64,000 nt of DNA from Brucellaceae bacterium (lineage in GTDB: Bacteria; Pseudomonadota; Alphaproteobacteria; Rhizobiales; Rhizobiaceae), in contig JACKJV010000006.1 of NCBI GenBank assembly GCA_020637775.1, forward strand, positions 166,376-230,375, read 5' to 3'. The notes below the pieces were generated by a model that saw only the letters and a program-made list of their open reading frames with translations, did not search any database and had not been told where the DNA came from. Both the position numbers and the translations under genes were made by a program. Positions 43,405 through 51,682 of this stretch are shown in pieces (positions within the stretch are counted from its first letter, which is position 1; each line of letters opens with the position of its first letter).

Positions 43405-45575
43405 CGAATGAACTCAAGGTGGACGGAAAGTGCCAGTCGCGCGCAGGTGAAATGGCCCAGGGGCTGCTCGGCACACCGATGGACCGGCCCGAAGGCCCGC
43501 TGAAAGTCACCGGACGCGCCACCTATGCGGCGGAAGATCTGCCGGAAGGGTGCGCTCACGGCGTTCTGGTTCGCGCAGCCGGGCAGGGGGCGGTATCGCT
43601 GCGAAACGCCGATGCGGTGGAGCAGATGGCAGGCGTGCTGGCGGTCATCAGCGACGCTCGCATGATCCGCAATGCCGCGCAGGGCATGGCAAACGAGGCG
43701 CCGTGCCAGGGTGTCGGGCAGGCTGACTATGTCGGCCAGCCAGTTGCCCTCGTCGTTGCCGGGACATTCGAGGATGCCCGGCACGGCGCCAACAGGCTTG
43801 CAATCGAGGCCGATGGTGCGCCAGGCCCGGTGGACCCGGATGCAGCGGCGGCGGAAGGCGATCCGTCTGTTGCCGGTGACCTGGAGGGCGCGATGGAGGG
43901 CGCGGCCTTTCGCATCGACGCGACCTACCGGACGGCCTCCATGTCCGCAGCGCCCATGGAACCGCACGCCGCCGTGGCCTGGTGGCAGGGGGACCGGCTG
44001 ACGGTGCGCAGCGCGCTCCAGATGCTCAAGTACAATCGCAACGAACTGGCGGACTGCCTTGGTATCGATCCGAAAAACGTTCGTCTGCTGGCGCCCTATG
44101 TGGGCGGCGGCTTCGGCTCCAAGCTCGGCATCTCGGCGGAAGCCGTTGCCGCGGCGATTGCCGCGCGCGCGCTTTCGCGGCCGGTGCGCGTGGTGCAGCA
44201 CCGCCGCCAGGTCTTCGAGACTGTCACGCGGCGTTCTGAAACGCGCCAGCGGATCCGGCTGGCCGCCGATGCCGAGGGGCGGCTGACAGGGCTGGGGCAT
44301 GAGGCGCTTGTGTCCAATCTTCCGGGCGAAAGCTTTTCGGAACCGGTGACGCAGGCAAGCCACTTCGCCTATGGCGCGGCGGTCCGCGTGGTGGGAGAAC
44401 GGCTTGCCCGCATTCACCGCCCCGCGGCGGGCTCCGTCCGTGCGCCGGGCGAGGCGGTTGGCGTGACCGCCTTTGAATGCGCAATGGACGAATTGGCGAG
44501 CGAGGCGGGAATCGATCCGGTGGCGCTGCGCCTGCGCAACATCCCGGACCGGGATCCGGAGCGCGACGTGCCGTTCTCATCGCACATGCTGGCCGGGGCG
44601 CTGCGCGATGGCGCGGCCCGTTTCGGCTGGGAGAGGCGCGATCCGGCGCCACGAAACCGGCGCGAGGGGGAATGGTGGATCGGGACCGGAATGGCCGCCG
44701 CGTTTCGCGTCAACATGCTTTCGCAGGCAGAGGCGCGGATCGTGCTGTCGGCCGAGGGGGCGGTGGTCGAAACGGACATGACCGATATCGGCACGGGCAC
44801 CTATGCCATCCTCACCCAGATTGCCGGGGAAGCGCTCGGCTTGCCGGCCGAGCGGGTGACGGTGCGGCTGGGCGACACGGACTTTCCGCCCGGTTCCGGC
44901 TCCGGCGGGTCCATCGGCGCGGCGACGACGGGCAATGCCGTCTGGCTGGCCGCCATGGAGGCGCGGCAGGCGCTTGCATCCCGCATGGGGTGCGAAGAAG
45001 GCGACCTGACGTTGCGCGACGGGCACGCCACCTGCGCCAACAACAGCCGCAGTCTTGCCGACCTGCTTGGCACCGGGACGATCGAAGGGCATGGCCACGT
45101 CGCCGGCGGCGATGCGATGAAGAAGGTGCGCCAGTCCACGTTCGGCGCTCATTTCGCGGAGGTGGCCGTCAGCGCCGTGACCGGCGAGGTGCGCGTGCGC
45201 AGGATGCTCGGCAGTTTCGCGGCCGGACGCATTCTCAACCGCAAGACAGCGCGTTCGCAATGCCATGGCGGCATGATCTGGGGCATCGGCATGGCGTTGA
45301 CCGAGGCACTCGTCCACGACCGGCGCGATGGCCATGTCGTCAATCGCGATCTCGCCGAATACCACATCCCCGTCAATGCCGACGTGCCGCCGCTGGAAGT
45401 TCATTTCCTTGAAGAGGATGACCCGTGGACCGGCCCGCTGCACGCCAAGGGCCTGGGTGAACTGGGGATCTGCGGCGCGGGTGCGGCCGTGCTGAATGCC
45501 GTCCACCATGCCGCCGGCATTCGCGTCCGCGACTTTCCTGCAACACCGGACAAGGTGCTGGCGGAGCTCGGCTGA
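43401..45575 (+). CDS. Molybdenum-cofactor-binding large subunit (PaoC-like)
   Basis: A 724-residue catalytic subunit of the xanthine dehydrogenase family. LLGTPMDRPEGPLKVTGRATYAAED starts the first domain; YVGGGFGSKLGISAEAVAAA, EAVGVTAFECAMDELA, SGSGGSIGAATTGNAVW and the C-terminal KGLGELGICGAG are the cofactor and active-site blocks, with Glu687 in GELG as the catalytic base. It probably oxidises aldehydes or N-heterocycles; the substrate is not evident. The Cox/Xdh maturation operon at 10.7-15.5 kb is a plausible helper. DNA beyond its stop is decayed. Confidence 0.93.
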   Translation: MTNELKVDGKCQSRAGEMAQGLLGTPMDRPEGPLKVTGRATYAAEDLPEGCAHGVLVRAAGQGAVSLRNADAVEQMAGVLAVISDARMIRNAAQGMANEAPCQGVGQADYVGQPVALVVAGTFEDARHGANRLAIEADGAPGPVDPDAAAAEGDPSVAGDLEGAMEGAAFRIDATYRTASMSAAPMEPHAAVAWWQGDRLTVRSALQMLKYNRNELADCLGIDPKNVRLLAPYVGGGFGSKLGISAEAVAAAIAARALSRPVRVVQHRRQVFETVTRRSETRQRIRLAADAEGRLTGLGHEALVSNLPGESFSEPVTQASHFAYGAAVRVVGERLARIHRPAAGSVRAPGEAVGVTAFECAMDELASEAGIDPVALRLRNIPDRDPERDVPFSSHMLAGALRDGAARFGWERRDPAPRNRREGEWWIGTGMAAAFRVNMLSQAEARIVLSAEGAVVETDMTDIGTGTYAILTQIAGEALGLPAERVTVRLGDTDFPPGSGSGGSIGAATTGNAVWLAAMEARQALASRMGCEEGDLTLRDGHATCANNSRSLADLLGTGTIEGHGHVAGGDAMKKVRQSTFGAHFAEVAVSAVTGEVRVRRMLGSFAAGRILNRKTARSQCHGGMIWGIGMALTEALVHDRRDGHVVNRDLAEYHIPVNADVPPLEVHFLEEDDPWTGPLHAKGLGELGICGAGAAVLNAVHHAAGIRVRDFPATPDKVLAELG

Positions 45576-45586
45576 TTACGGGCGAA

Positions 45587-45724
45587 TATTGGCATTTCCC
45601 TGCCAAGCCCAAAGGGATGCATTGGCGGACTTACGAGAGGCTGTTTTCAGAATGGGCGGCGTTGGAGGCCGAGCATGACGTCAGGCTCGCTCGCCGGATC
45701 GGAGTTTTGGCTGGCATCCCATGA
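45587..45724 (+). pseudogene. Unidentified C-terminal gene remnant
   Basis: A reading frame that is open into the preceding gene's 3' end and stops at 45722-45724. It encodes YWHFPAKPKGMHWRTYERLF and about 25 more residues ending in GVLAGIP. Its PKGMHWRTYERL sequence looks like a protein's conserved tail, yet there is no start codon with a ribosome site and the upstream part is missing. It marks the left end of a decayed stretch, about 45.58-46.55 kb, that also has short open frames such as MMINREKRFGAVLPIAFGLG at 45781 without a recognisable family. Confidence 0.4.
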
Positions 45725-46095
45725 GGGAAGGGGGATGACGGTCTTGCCATTTTTCGCCGGGCGACCGGTGGCGGCAAGAAATGATGATAAACCGTGAGAA
45801 AAGGTTTGGTGCGGTTTTGCCCATCGCGTTCGGGTTGGGAATCATCGGGGCCGCAGCAGTATCGATTCCGTTATTGTGAACGCCTTGATGGTGACAAGGC
45901 CAAATGGAAATGCGCAAAATATTGAGAACCAGGAAGGAATCCCGGCGCGGGGCAGAGTTTTCCAAACGGGAATCATAAACACCGACAATCTGGAGATCCG
46001 GCCTGATGGCTTCCTGATGCGTCCGCGCTTCCCGCTTCAGCGTCCTGTTCGCCAGGCGGGTCATGGAGGGTCATCGGAAGAGGACGGGGACGAGG

Positions 46096-46503
46096 ATGCG
46101 GATACTGCCTATCGAGGACGACACGGGTCCGGGAACTGCGGTGCGCGACCAGATCGCAGCGGACGGCCAGTCGGTGGATTGGGTGTGATCCGCCTTGAGG
46201 CAGCCGGCGACGCCGCCGAGGGCGACCTGGTGAAGCCCTTCTGTCTTGCGGAGTTGTCGGTTCGGGTCGATTCTGTCGCTCGACGCGCCAGCGGAAAGGC
46301 GAACCCCATCGTGACCCAGGGGCCGCCTCTGGAAATCGATCTCGCCGCTCGCAGCGTTCATCGCAATGGCAGGCCGGTGCAACTGACCGCAAGGGAAAGC
46401 GCGCTGTCCGAAGCCTTCCGGGCACGCCTTGGTCAGTTGCTGTCCAAAGCACAGCTGGAGGAGAAGCTCTACGCCTTTGACGCCGATGTGGAGAGCAACA
46501 TTC
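46096..46503 (+). pseudogene. OmpR-family response regulator pseudogene
   Basis: Two pieces of one regulator in different frames. MRILPIEDDTGPGTAVRDQI and ADGQSVDWV (46096-46188) is the start of a receiver domain (compare MRILLIEDDPMLGAAVRDQI) and ends at a stop. RLEAAGDAAEGDLVKPFCLAEL, LEIDLAARSVHRNGRPVQL, TARESALSEAFRARLG and QLLSKAQLEEKLYAFDADVESN continue in another frame. About 55 residues carrying the phosphoacceptor Asp are missing between DLV and KPF, perhaps by recombination between two LV-coding stretches. The C-terminal recognition strand after ESN is also lost. This is a QseB/PmrA/TctD-like regulator, and no sensor kinase remains. Confidence 0.8.
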
Positions 46504-46553
46504 AGCGGAAACCAACACGAATATCCTCACGCGCTGAATCGGAGACAGAGCCC

Positions 46554-47390
46554 ATGATGTACTTTACGGAAGAGAGTTCTGCGGAGGTGGTCAACGCAAG
46601 GATGGGGGCGCAAACGGACCCGCGGCTGCGACAGATCATGCATTCGCTCGTCACCCATCTGCACGCCTTCATCAAGGAAGTGGAGCCGACGACGCAGGAA
46701 TGGGAGGCTGCAATCGCCTTCCTGACAAAGACCGGCCAGATGTGTTCGGACACGAGGCAGGAGTTCATCCTGCTGTCAGACGTGCTTGGCGTGTCGATGT
46801 TGGTCGATGCGATCAACCATCGCCGCCCCGACGGCGCGACCGAGAACACCGTGTTTGGCCCGTTTCACGTCGATGGGGCGCCCGAACGCGCCATGGGCGA
46901 CACCATCTCGCTCGACGGAAAGGGGGAAAGCTGCCTTTTCGAAGGTCGGGTGCTGGACCTCGACGGCAATCCGATCGAGGGTGCCGTCGTTGATGTCTGG
47001 TCGGACAACGAGGACGGGTTTTATGACGTACAGCAGCCCGACATCCAACCGCAATGGAACAACCGCGGGGTGTTTCGCACGGGCGCCGATGGCGTCTATC
47101 GGTTCCTCGGGGTCAAGCCGGTGTCTTACCCGATCCCTGATGACGGGCCGGTGGGGCAGATGCTGGAGCGCGTCGAGCGCCACCCCTGGCGGCCGGCGCA
47201 CATGCATTTCCTCGTCAAGGCCGACGGCTTCGAGCCGATCACAACGCACACCTTCGTGGCAGGCGATCCCTATCTCGAAAGCGACGCGGTCTTCGGCGTG
47301 AAGGAATCGCTGATCGTGCCTTGCGAACGGGTCGAGGCGGGCGAACCGGTCTGGCGGTCGACCTTCGATTTCGTTCTCAAGCCGGTGTGA
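46554..47390 (+). CDS. Intradiol ring-cleavage dioxygenase (hydroxyquinol/catechol 1,2-dioxygenase type)
   Basis: A 278-residue non-haem Fe(III) dioxygenase. Ligands are visible: Tyr157 (DGFYDVQQ), Tyr192 (KPVSYPIPDDGPVG), and His216 and His218 (RPAHMHFLV). The N-terminal helical domain has the dimerisation region around TDPRLRQIMHSLVTHLHAF. The sequence is closest to hydroxyquinol 1,2-dioxygenases, which open 1,2,4-trihydroxybenzene to maleylacetate. ATG 46554 with GGAG 11 nt upstream is the start. The upstream open frame (to 45876) is pseudogene sequence read through by chance. No maleylacetate reductase or regulator is adjacent. Confidence 0.9.
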   Translation: MMYFTEESSAEVVNARMGAQTDPRLRQIMHSLVTHLHAFIKEVEPTTQEWEAAIAFLTKTGQMCSDTRQEFILLSDVLGVSMLVDAINHRRPDGATENTVFGPFHVDGAPERAMGDTISLDGKGESCLFEGRVLDLDGNPIEGAVVDVWSDNEDGFYDVQQPDIQPQWNNRGVFRTGADGVYRFLGVKPVSYPIPDDGPVGQMLERVERHPWRPAHMHFLVKADGFEPITTHTFVAGDPYLESDAVFGVKESLIVPCERVEAGEPVWRSTFDFVLKPV

Positions 47391-47503
47391 CGACAATGAC
47401 GATACCTTGCATCATCTGCGTCGCCATTACCGGTTCGCCACTGCGAAAGGCGGAAAACAACAAGCTCAGTCCGTCAGCCGGTTTCGAGGCCTTTCACCGC
47501 GTT

Positions 47504-48688
47504 TCAAGCCCATTCCACCCACGCGCCGTCAGCACGTGAAGAGCGCACGCATGCATCGATGAACCGCATGCCTTCAAGACCGTCATATATGCCCGGCAAC
47601 AAAAACGTCGGCGCAGGCTGTTCGAGCCGCATCGCCCTGATGACGGCGGCGGCCTCCGTATAAACGGTCGCGAAAGCCTCCAGGTAGCCTTCGGGATGTC
47701 CGCCAGGAATCCGTGTCACGGCTGCCGCCGCGGCATTTGCGCCAGCACCGCCGCGTGTGATCAGACGGACCGGTTCGCCGAAGGGTGCATGGCGCAAGAG
47801 ATTTGGATTTTCCTGCGCCCATTCGAGACCGCCGCGCGTGCCATAGATCCTCATGCGAAGGCCATTTTCATTGCCAGGGGCCACCTGGCTTGCCCAGATC
47901 ATGCCCTTTGCAGGTGGCGCCTTTCCCTTGGGCTTGTAGCGAACGAGGATATGGGCATTGTCGTCGAGCCTGCGCCCGGGAACAAAACTGTCGAGGTCGG
48001 CGGCCAGACGTTCGGCTTGCAGACCGGTCACGAAGGCGCCGAGATTCCAGGCATGGGTTCCGATATCGCCAATGCACCCGCCGGCACCTGAACGCTGCGG
48101 ATCCGTGCGCCAGGCGGCCTGTTTCTGGCCCTCCAGTTCGATCGGCTCTGTGAGCCAGTCCTGCGGATATTCCAGTTGCACGACGCGAATGTCGCCAATC
48201 TCGCCATTTTCCACCATGGCGCGGGCCTGTCTGACCATCGGATAGCCCGTGTAATTATGGGTCAGCACGAAGAGCTTGCCGGACGCGGCAACCAGTTCCG
48301 CGAGCATCTGCGCATCTTCCATCCTCGCAGCCAGGGGCTTGTCGCAGATGACGTGGATGCCTGCCTTCAGGAATGCCGCAGCCACGGGAACGTGCAGGTG
48401 ATTGGGCGTGACGATCGAGACGGCCTCGATGCCGTCCGGCCGCTCGGCCTCGGCCCTGGCCATCTCCTCGAAGGAGCCATAACAGCGATCAGGGGCCAGT
48501 CCGACTTCGAGACCGGACGCGCGGGCACGACCGGGGTCGGACGACAGCGCGCCGGCAACCAGCGTGTAATGGCCGTCGAGACGGGCGGCGATACGGTGCA
48601 CGGCACCGATGAAGGCTCCCTGACCGCCGCCGACCATGCCGAGCCGGATGGGTCTTTCATCTGTCTGGGCAATTGCCGTGTCCGTCAT
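47504..48688 (-). CDS. Gfo/Idh/MocA-family sugar or polyol dehydrogenase
   Basis: A 394-residue NAD-dependent oxidoreductase. The Rossmann loop is LGMVGGGQGAFIGAVHR, followed by SIVTPNHLHVPVAAAFLKAG and IHVICDKPLAARMEDAQML, the DKP form of the catalytic EKP motif. The C-terminal domain has GGCIGDIGTHAWNLGAFV (D-x-x-x-H) and EGYLEAFATVYTEAA. ATG 48688 is preferred over a TTG at 48694. It follows the isomerase gene by 2 bp. The pair diverges from the ABC transporter and forms the first steps of the inferred polyol pathway. The substrate is unknown. Confidence 0.9.
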   Translation of the reverse strand: MTDTAIAQTDERPIRLGMVGGGQGAFIGAVHRIAARLDGHYTLVAGALSSDPGRARASGLEVGLAPDRCYGSFEEMARAEAERPDGIEAVSIVTPNHLHVPVAAAFLKAGIHVICDKPLAARMEDAQMLAELVAASGKLFVLTHNYTGYPMVRQARAMVENGEIGDIRVVQLEYPQDWLTEPIELEGQKQAAWRTDPQRSGAGGCIGDIGTHAWNLGAFVTGLQAERLAADLDSFVPGRRLDDNAHILVRYKPKGKAPPAKGMIWASQVAPGNENGLRMRIYGTRGGLEWAQENPNLLRHAPFGEPVRLITRGGAGANAAAAAVTRIPGGHPEGYLEAFATVYTEAAAVIRAMRLEQPAPTFLLPGIYDGLEGMRFIDACVRSSRADGAWVEWA

Positions 48689-48690
48689 GA

Positions 48691-49755
48691 TCAACCCTCC
48701 GCGATACCCATCATCTTGCGCAGTGCGGCGCGGTCCGTGGTGCCGCCGGCAAAATCGTCAAACGCGGTTTCCGTTACGCGGATGATATGGTTCCTGATGA
48801 AGGGGGCGCCTTCGGCGGCACCTTGCTCCGGGTGCTTGAGGCAGCATTCCCATTCGAGCACAGCCCAGCTGTCATAGTCATACTGGGCCAGCTTGGAGAA
48901 AATGGCCGCGAAATCAACCTGGCCATCGCCGAGCGAGCGGAACCTGCCGGCCCTGTCGACCCAGCTCTGGTAGCCCGAATAGACCCCCTGGCGTCCGGTC
49001 GGATTGAATTCGGCGTCCTTGACGTGAAAGGCGCTGATCCGCTCGTGGTAAATGTCGATGAAGTCGAGATAGTCGAGTTGCTGCAGCACGAAATGGGATG
49101 GATCATAGTTGATCGTGCAGCGCGCATGCCCCTCCAGCCGGTCGAGGAACATTTCGAAGGTCGCACCATCAAACACGTCTTCGCCGGGATGGATCTCGAA
49201 GCCGACGTCGACGCCAGCCTCCTCATAGGCGTCGAGGATCGGTTTCCAGCGCCTGGCCAGTTCGTCAAAGGCCTCCTCGATCAATCCGGCCGGGCGCTGC
49301 GGCCAGGGGTAAAGATAGGGAAATGCGAGTGCGCCGGTGAAGGACACCGTGACATCAAGGCCCATGTTGCGGGAGGCCCTGGCTGCCATCGTCACCTGGT
49401 CGACGGCCCATTCCTGCCTTGCTTTCGGATTGCCATGCACCCGGGCCGGGGCAAAGGCGTCGAACTGCGCATCGTAAGCGGGATGAACTGCGACCAGTTG
49501 GCCCTGAAGGTGCGTTGACAGTTCGGTCACGGCGACGCCGGCTTCGGCGGCAATTCCATTGACTTCCTCGGCGTAGGTCTTCGAGTTCGCGGCCTTTTCG
49601 AGATCAAAGAGCCGGCCATCCCATGTCGGGATCTGGATGCCGTCGTATCCCAGGCCGGCAGCCCATTGCGCGATGGATGGCAACGAATTGAACGGCGCCT
49701 CGTCACTGGCGAATTGCGCCAGAAAAATGCCGCTCCCCCTGATTGTACTTGCCAT
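48691..49755 (-). CDS. Sugar phosphate isomerase/epimerase (AP endonuclease 2 / xylose-isomerase-like TIM barrel)
   Basis: A 354-residue TIM barrel. SIAQWAAGLGYDGIQIPTWD opens the barrel. Metal ligands are probably Glu in VGFEIHPGED, Asp in INYDPSHFVLQQ, His in SAFHVKDAEF and Glu in WAVLEWECC. Such proteins are found beside Gfo/Idh dehydrogenases in inositol, polyol and rare-sugar loci, where they isomerise or epimerise a keto-sugar. ATG 49755 has GAGGAACGG 1-9 nt upstream. It is the first gene of the leftward pair and diverges from the transporter operon. Confidence 0.88.
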   Translation of the reverse strand: MASTIRGSGIFLAQFASDEAPFNSLPSIAQWAAGLGYDGIQIPTWDGRLFDLEKAANSKTYAEEVNGIAAEAGVAVTELSTHLQGQLVAVHPAYDAQFDAFAPARVHGNPKARQEWAVDQVTMAARASRNMGLDVTVSFTGALAFPYLYPWPQRPAGLIEEAFDELARRWKPILDAYEEAGVDVGFEIHPGEDVFDGATFEMFLDRLEGHARCTINYDPSHFVLQQLDYLDFIDIYHERISAFHVKDAEFNPTGRQGVYSGYQSWVDRAGRFRSLGDGQVDFAAIFSKLAQYDYDSWAVLEWECCLKHPEQGAAEGAPFIRNHIIRVTETAFDDFAGGTTDRAALRKMMGIAEG

Positions 49756-50126
49756 CACCGTTCCTCCCCTGATCTGGCTGGTCTTCCAATCTCCAGTCAT
49801 GCCCTGGTCAGGTTCGCCAAACTCGACCCGCGCCAGGTCTTGTCCCGCAAGTGCGTCTCATGCCGCACCGCGATCCGGCTTCTGATGCCTCACCATCGGG
49901 TCAAAAGCCATGGCCCGGTGCTTCGGGCCATTTCCGATGCGAATTTGAAGACCAATGACATCCCTCAAGAGGCATACAATATGATTTGACAAATGTCGAT
50001 GTCTAACTGACTATAGTCATGTTAGCGCCGCAGGCTGCGGCAAGACGCTGTTGGGTTGGAGGCAGCGTGCAGCTTGCGGTTGATGCCCGGATGGCCAAGG
50101 CCACCATTATCCAGGGAGGATTTTTC
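49756..50126. promoter_or_regulatory. Divergent control region of the polyol locus
   Basis: 371 bp between the isomerase gene and the ABC transporter operon. The segment 49970-50025 is AT-rich and holds TTGACA at 49986-49991 and an inverted repeat listed separately. The stretch from 49800 to 49960 has no convincing gene or RNA. The ribosome site for the transporter operon (AGGGAGGA) is at 50113-50120. Confidence 0.5.
50004..50024. promoter_or_regulatory. Inverted-repeat operator candidate
   Basis: TAACTGACTA-TAGTCA-T-GTTA is a near-perfect 21-bp dyad with a 12-bp perfect core (TGACTATAGTCA, 50008-50019). It begins 13 bp after a TTGACA-like -35 element and would cover the -10 region, a repressor-type location. 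The SorC-family regulator fused to DhaK at 58721 is the obvious candidate binder. This is inference from position. Confidence 0.55.
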
Positions 50127-51614
50127 GTGTCAGAGCAGAGCAGTAAAACAGGACGCAGTTTCATCCTGCCCCGCCGTACCTTTCTCAAGGGCGGCGCGGC
50201 GCTGGGGCTGTCGGGTGCCGTCTCGGCGCCGTTCATCAACAGGCTTCGCGCGCAGGAGTCGCATCCGCTTGCCGGCCAGTCGATCGAGATGAACATCCTC
50301 GGGATCGCGGGCTGGCTCCCATCTTCGCTTGGCGTGAAGATGTCGCCGCTCTTTGCAGATTATGCCAAGGAAAAGTACGGCTATGATGTGAGCTTCGGTT
50401 TCGCCGAGGCGCCGTTTGCGGACCTTTTCCAGAAGGCAGCGACGTCGCTGGCAACCCGCAGCCAGGAATACAACATCATCATTTCCGACAGCCAGTGGCT
50501 GGGTGCGCTCGCGCAGCCCGGCTGGATCCTGCAGCTTGACGACGTCATCGCCAAGAACCCCAACCTGCAGCTCGAATGGTATTCGCAGACAGTCGTCGAT
50601 ACCTACATGACCTATCCGGACGGTTCGAAGAACCGCTGGGGTCTGCCGCAGGAAGGTGACACGATCGCGCTTTTCGTGCGCAAGGACATGCTCGAGGACG
50701 AGAACGAGCGCCAGGCCTTCCAGGCGAAATACGGAAAGCCGCTGCCCCGCACCTTCGAGGATTTCGAAGAGCTCACCATGGAGGAGTTCGAAAAGGTTGC
50801 CGACTTCTTCAACCGGCCGGACCAGGAAATGTGGGGCACGGCCTCGCAATACAGCCGCGTCTACGATTTCGTCACCTGCTACCTGTATCCCTTCATGTGG
50901 AGCCAGGGCGGCGATGTATGGAATCCCGAAACCGGACAGGTCGAGGGCATCCTCAATTCCGACGTCAATGCCATGGCGATGGAGCAGTACAAGAGCTGGC
51001 TGAAGTATCAGCCTCCGGGCGCGCTGAACTACGGCATCGCCGAGATCATCGACGTGTTCACGCAGGGCAAGGTCTTCTCGGCCTTCCAGTGGGCTGCCGT
51101 CGGCCTGGCCATGGTCAACGACGAAAACCGCGACAAGGTCATGGTCGTGCCGCCGCCCAAGCACGGCAAGGGTGCCGAAGCCAAGCGCGTCTACACGATG
51201 GGTGGTCAGCCGTGGGTCATCAACGCTTTCAACGATGATGCCAAGATGCGTGTCGCCATCGACTTCCTGAACTGGTGGTACCTGCCCGAGACGACCCTGG
51301 AATTCGCCAAGCGCGGCGGCAACCCGACCGACAAGGCGACCCTTTCGAATCCCGAATTCGACAGCATCAACCCTTGGAACCGTGCTTACAAGTACATGCT
51401 CGAACCGGGCCGCTCGCGCGACTTCTGGCACCATCCGCGCTATTCGGAAATGCTTGCCGTGCAGCAGGAGGGCTTCACCTCCTACATGACCGGCAGCACC
51501 GAATCCGCCCGGCAGGCCCTGGACTACATCGCCTGCCAGCAGCAGCAGATCCTCTACGACGCCGGTACGGCCTCCGAACGTCCGTCGGACGCCTGCGCCA
51601 GCACCTCGCTGTAA
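50127..51614 (+). CDS. Tat-exported ABC transporter substrate-binding protein
   Basis: 495 residues from a GTG at 50127 with AGGGAGGA 6 nt upstream. The N-terminus LPRRTFLKGGAALGLSGAVS is a twin-arginine signal, so the protein folds in the cytoplasm before export. The mature part is a type D extracellular binding protein of the CUT1/glycerol-transporter type: MNILGIAGWLPSSLGVKMSP, NIIISDSQWLGALAQPGWIL, RWGLPQEGDTIALFVRKDML and YTMGGQPWVINAFNDDAKM. Two Cys near the end (YIACQQQ, SDACAS) could pair. The ligand is presumed to be a polyol or keto-sugar from the neighbouring kinases. Confidence 0.88.
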   Translation: MSEQSSKTGRSFILPRRTFLKGGAALGLSGAVSAPFINRLRAQESHPLAGQSIEMNILGIAGWLPSSLGVKMSPLFADYAKEKYGYDVSFGFAEAPFADLFQKAATSLATRSQEYNIIISDSQWLGALAQPGWILQLDDVIAKNPNLQLEWYSQTVVDTYMTYPDGSKNRWGLPQEGDTIALFVRKDMLEDENERQAFQAKYGKPLPRTFEDFEELTMEEFEKVADFFNRPDQEMWGTASQYSRVYDFVTCYLYPFMWSQGGDVWNPETGQVEGILNSDVNAMAMEQYKSWLKYQPPGALNYGIAEIIDVFTQGKVFSAFQWAAVGLAMVNDENRDKVMVVPPPKHGKGAEAKRVYTMGGQPWVINAFNDDAKMRVAIDFLNWWYLPETTLEFAKRGGNPTDKATLSNPEFDSINPWNRAYKYMLEPGRSRDFWHHPRYSEMLAVQQEGFTSYMTGSTESARQALDYIACQQQQILYDAGTASERPSDACASTSL

Positions 51615-51629
51615 GGATCCGTCACCGTT

Positions 51630-51657
51630 CCGCTCCCGGCCATGCCGGGAGCGGTTT
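51630..51657 (+). terminator. Attenuator-like hairpin after the binding-protein gene
   Basis: A perfect 11-bp stem (CCGCTCCCGGC/GCCGGGAGCGG) with loop CAT, 15 nt after the stop and followed by TTTCGC. It probably limits readthrough into the permease genes so that the binding protein is made in excess. Confidence 0.6.
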
Positions 51658-51682
51658 CGCGGCTTGCTGAATTGGTCTGCCC

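Noticed and set aside
45781..45879. Start of a tricarboxylate-transporter TctB-like membrane protein next to the regulator pseudogene
   Set aside because: Only ~32 codons (MMINREKRFGAVLPIAFGLG and onward) before a stop; too short and too unspecific to assign, although a TctD-like regulator remnant follows.
45876..47390. A single 504-residue response-regulator/dioxygenase fusion protein
   Set aside because: The open frame upstream of 46554 is pseudogene sequence that happens to lack stops. The receiver domain starts in another frame, and the dioxygenase has its own ATG, ribosome site and normal family length.
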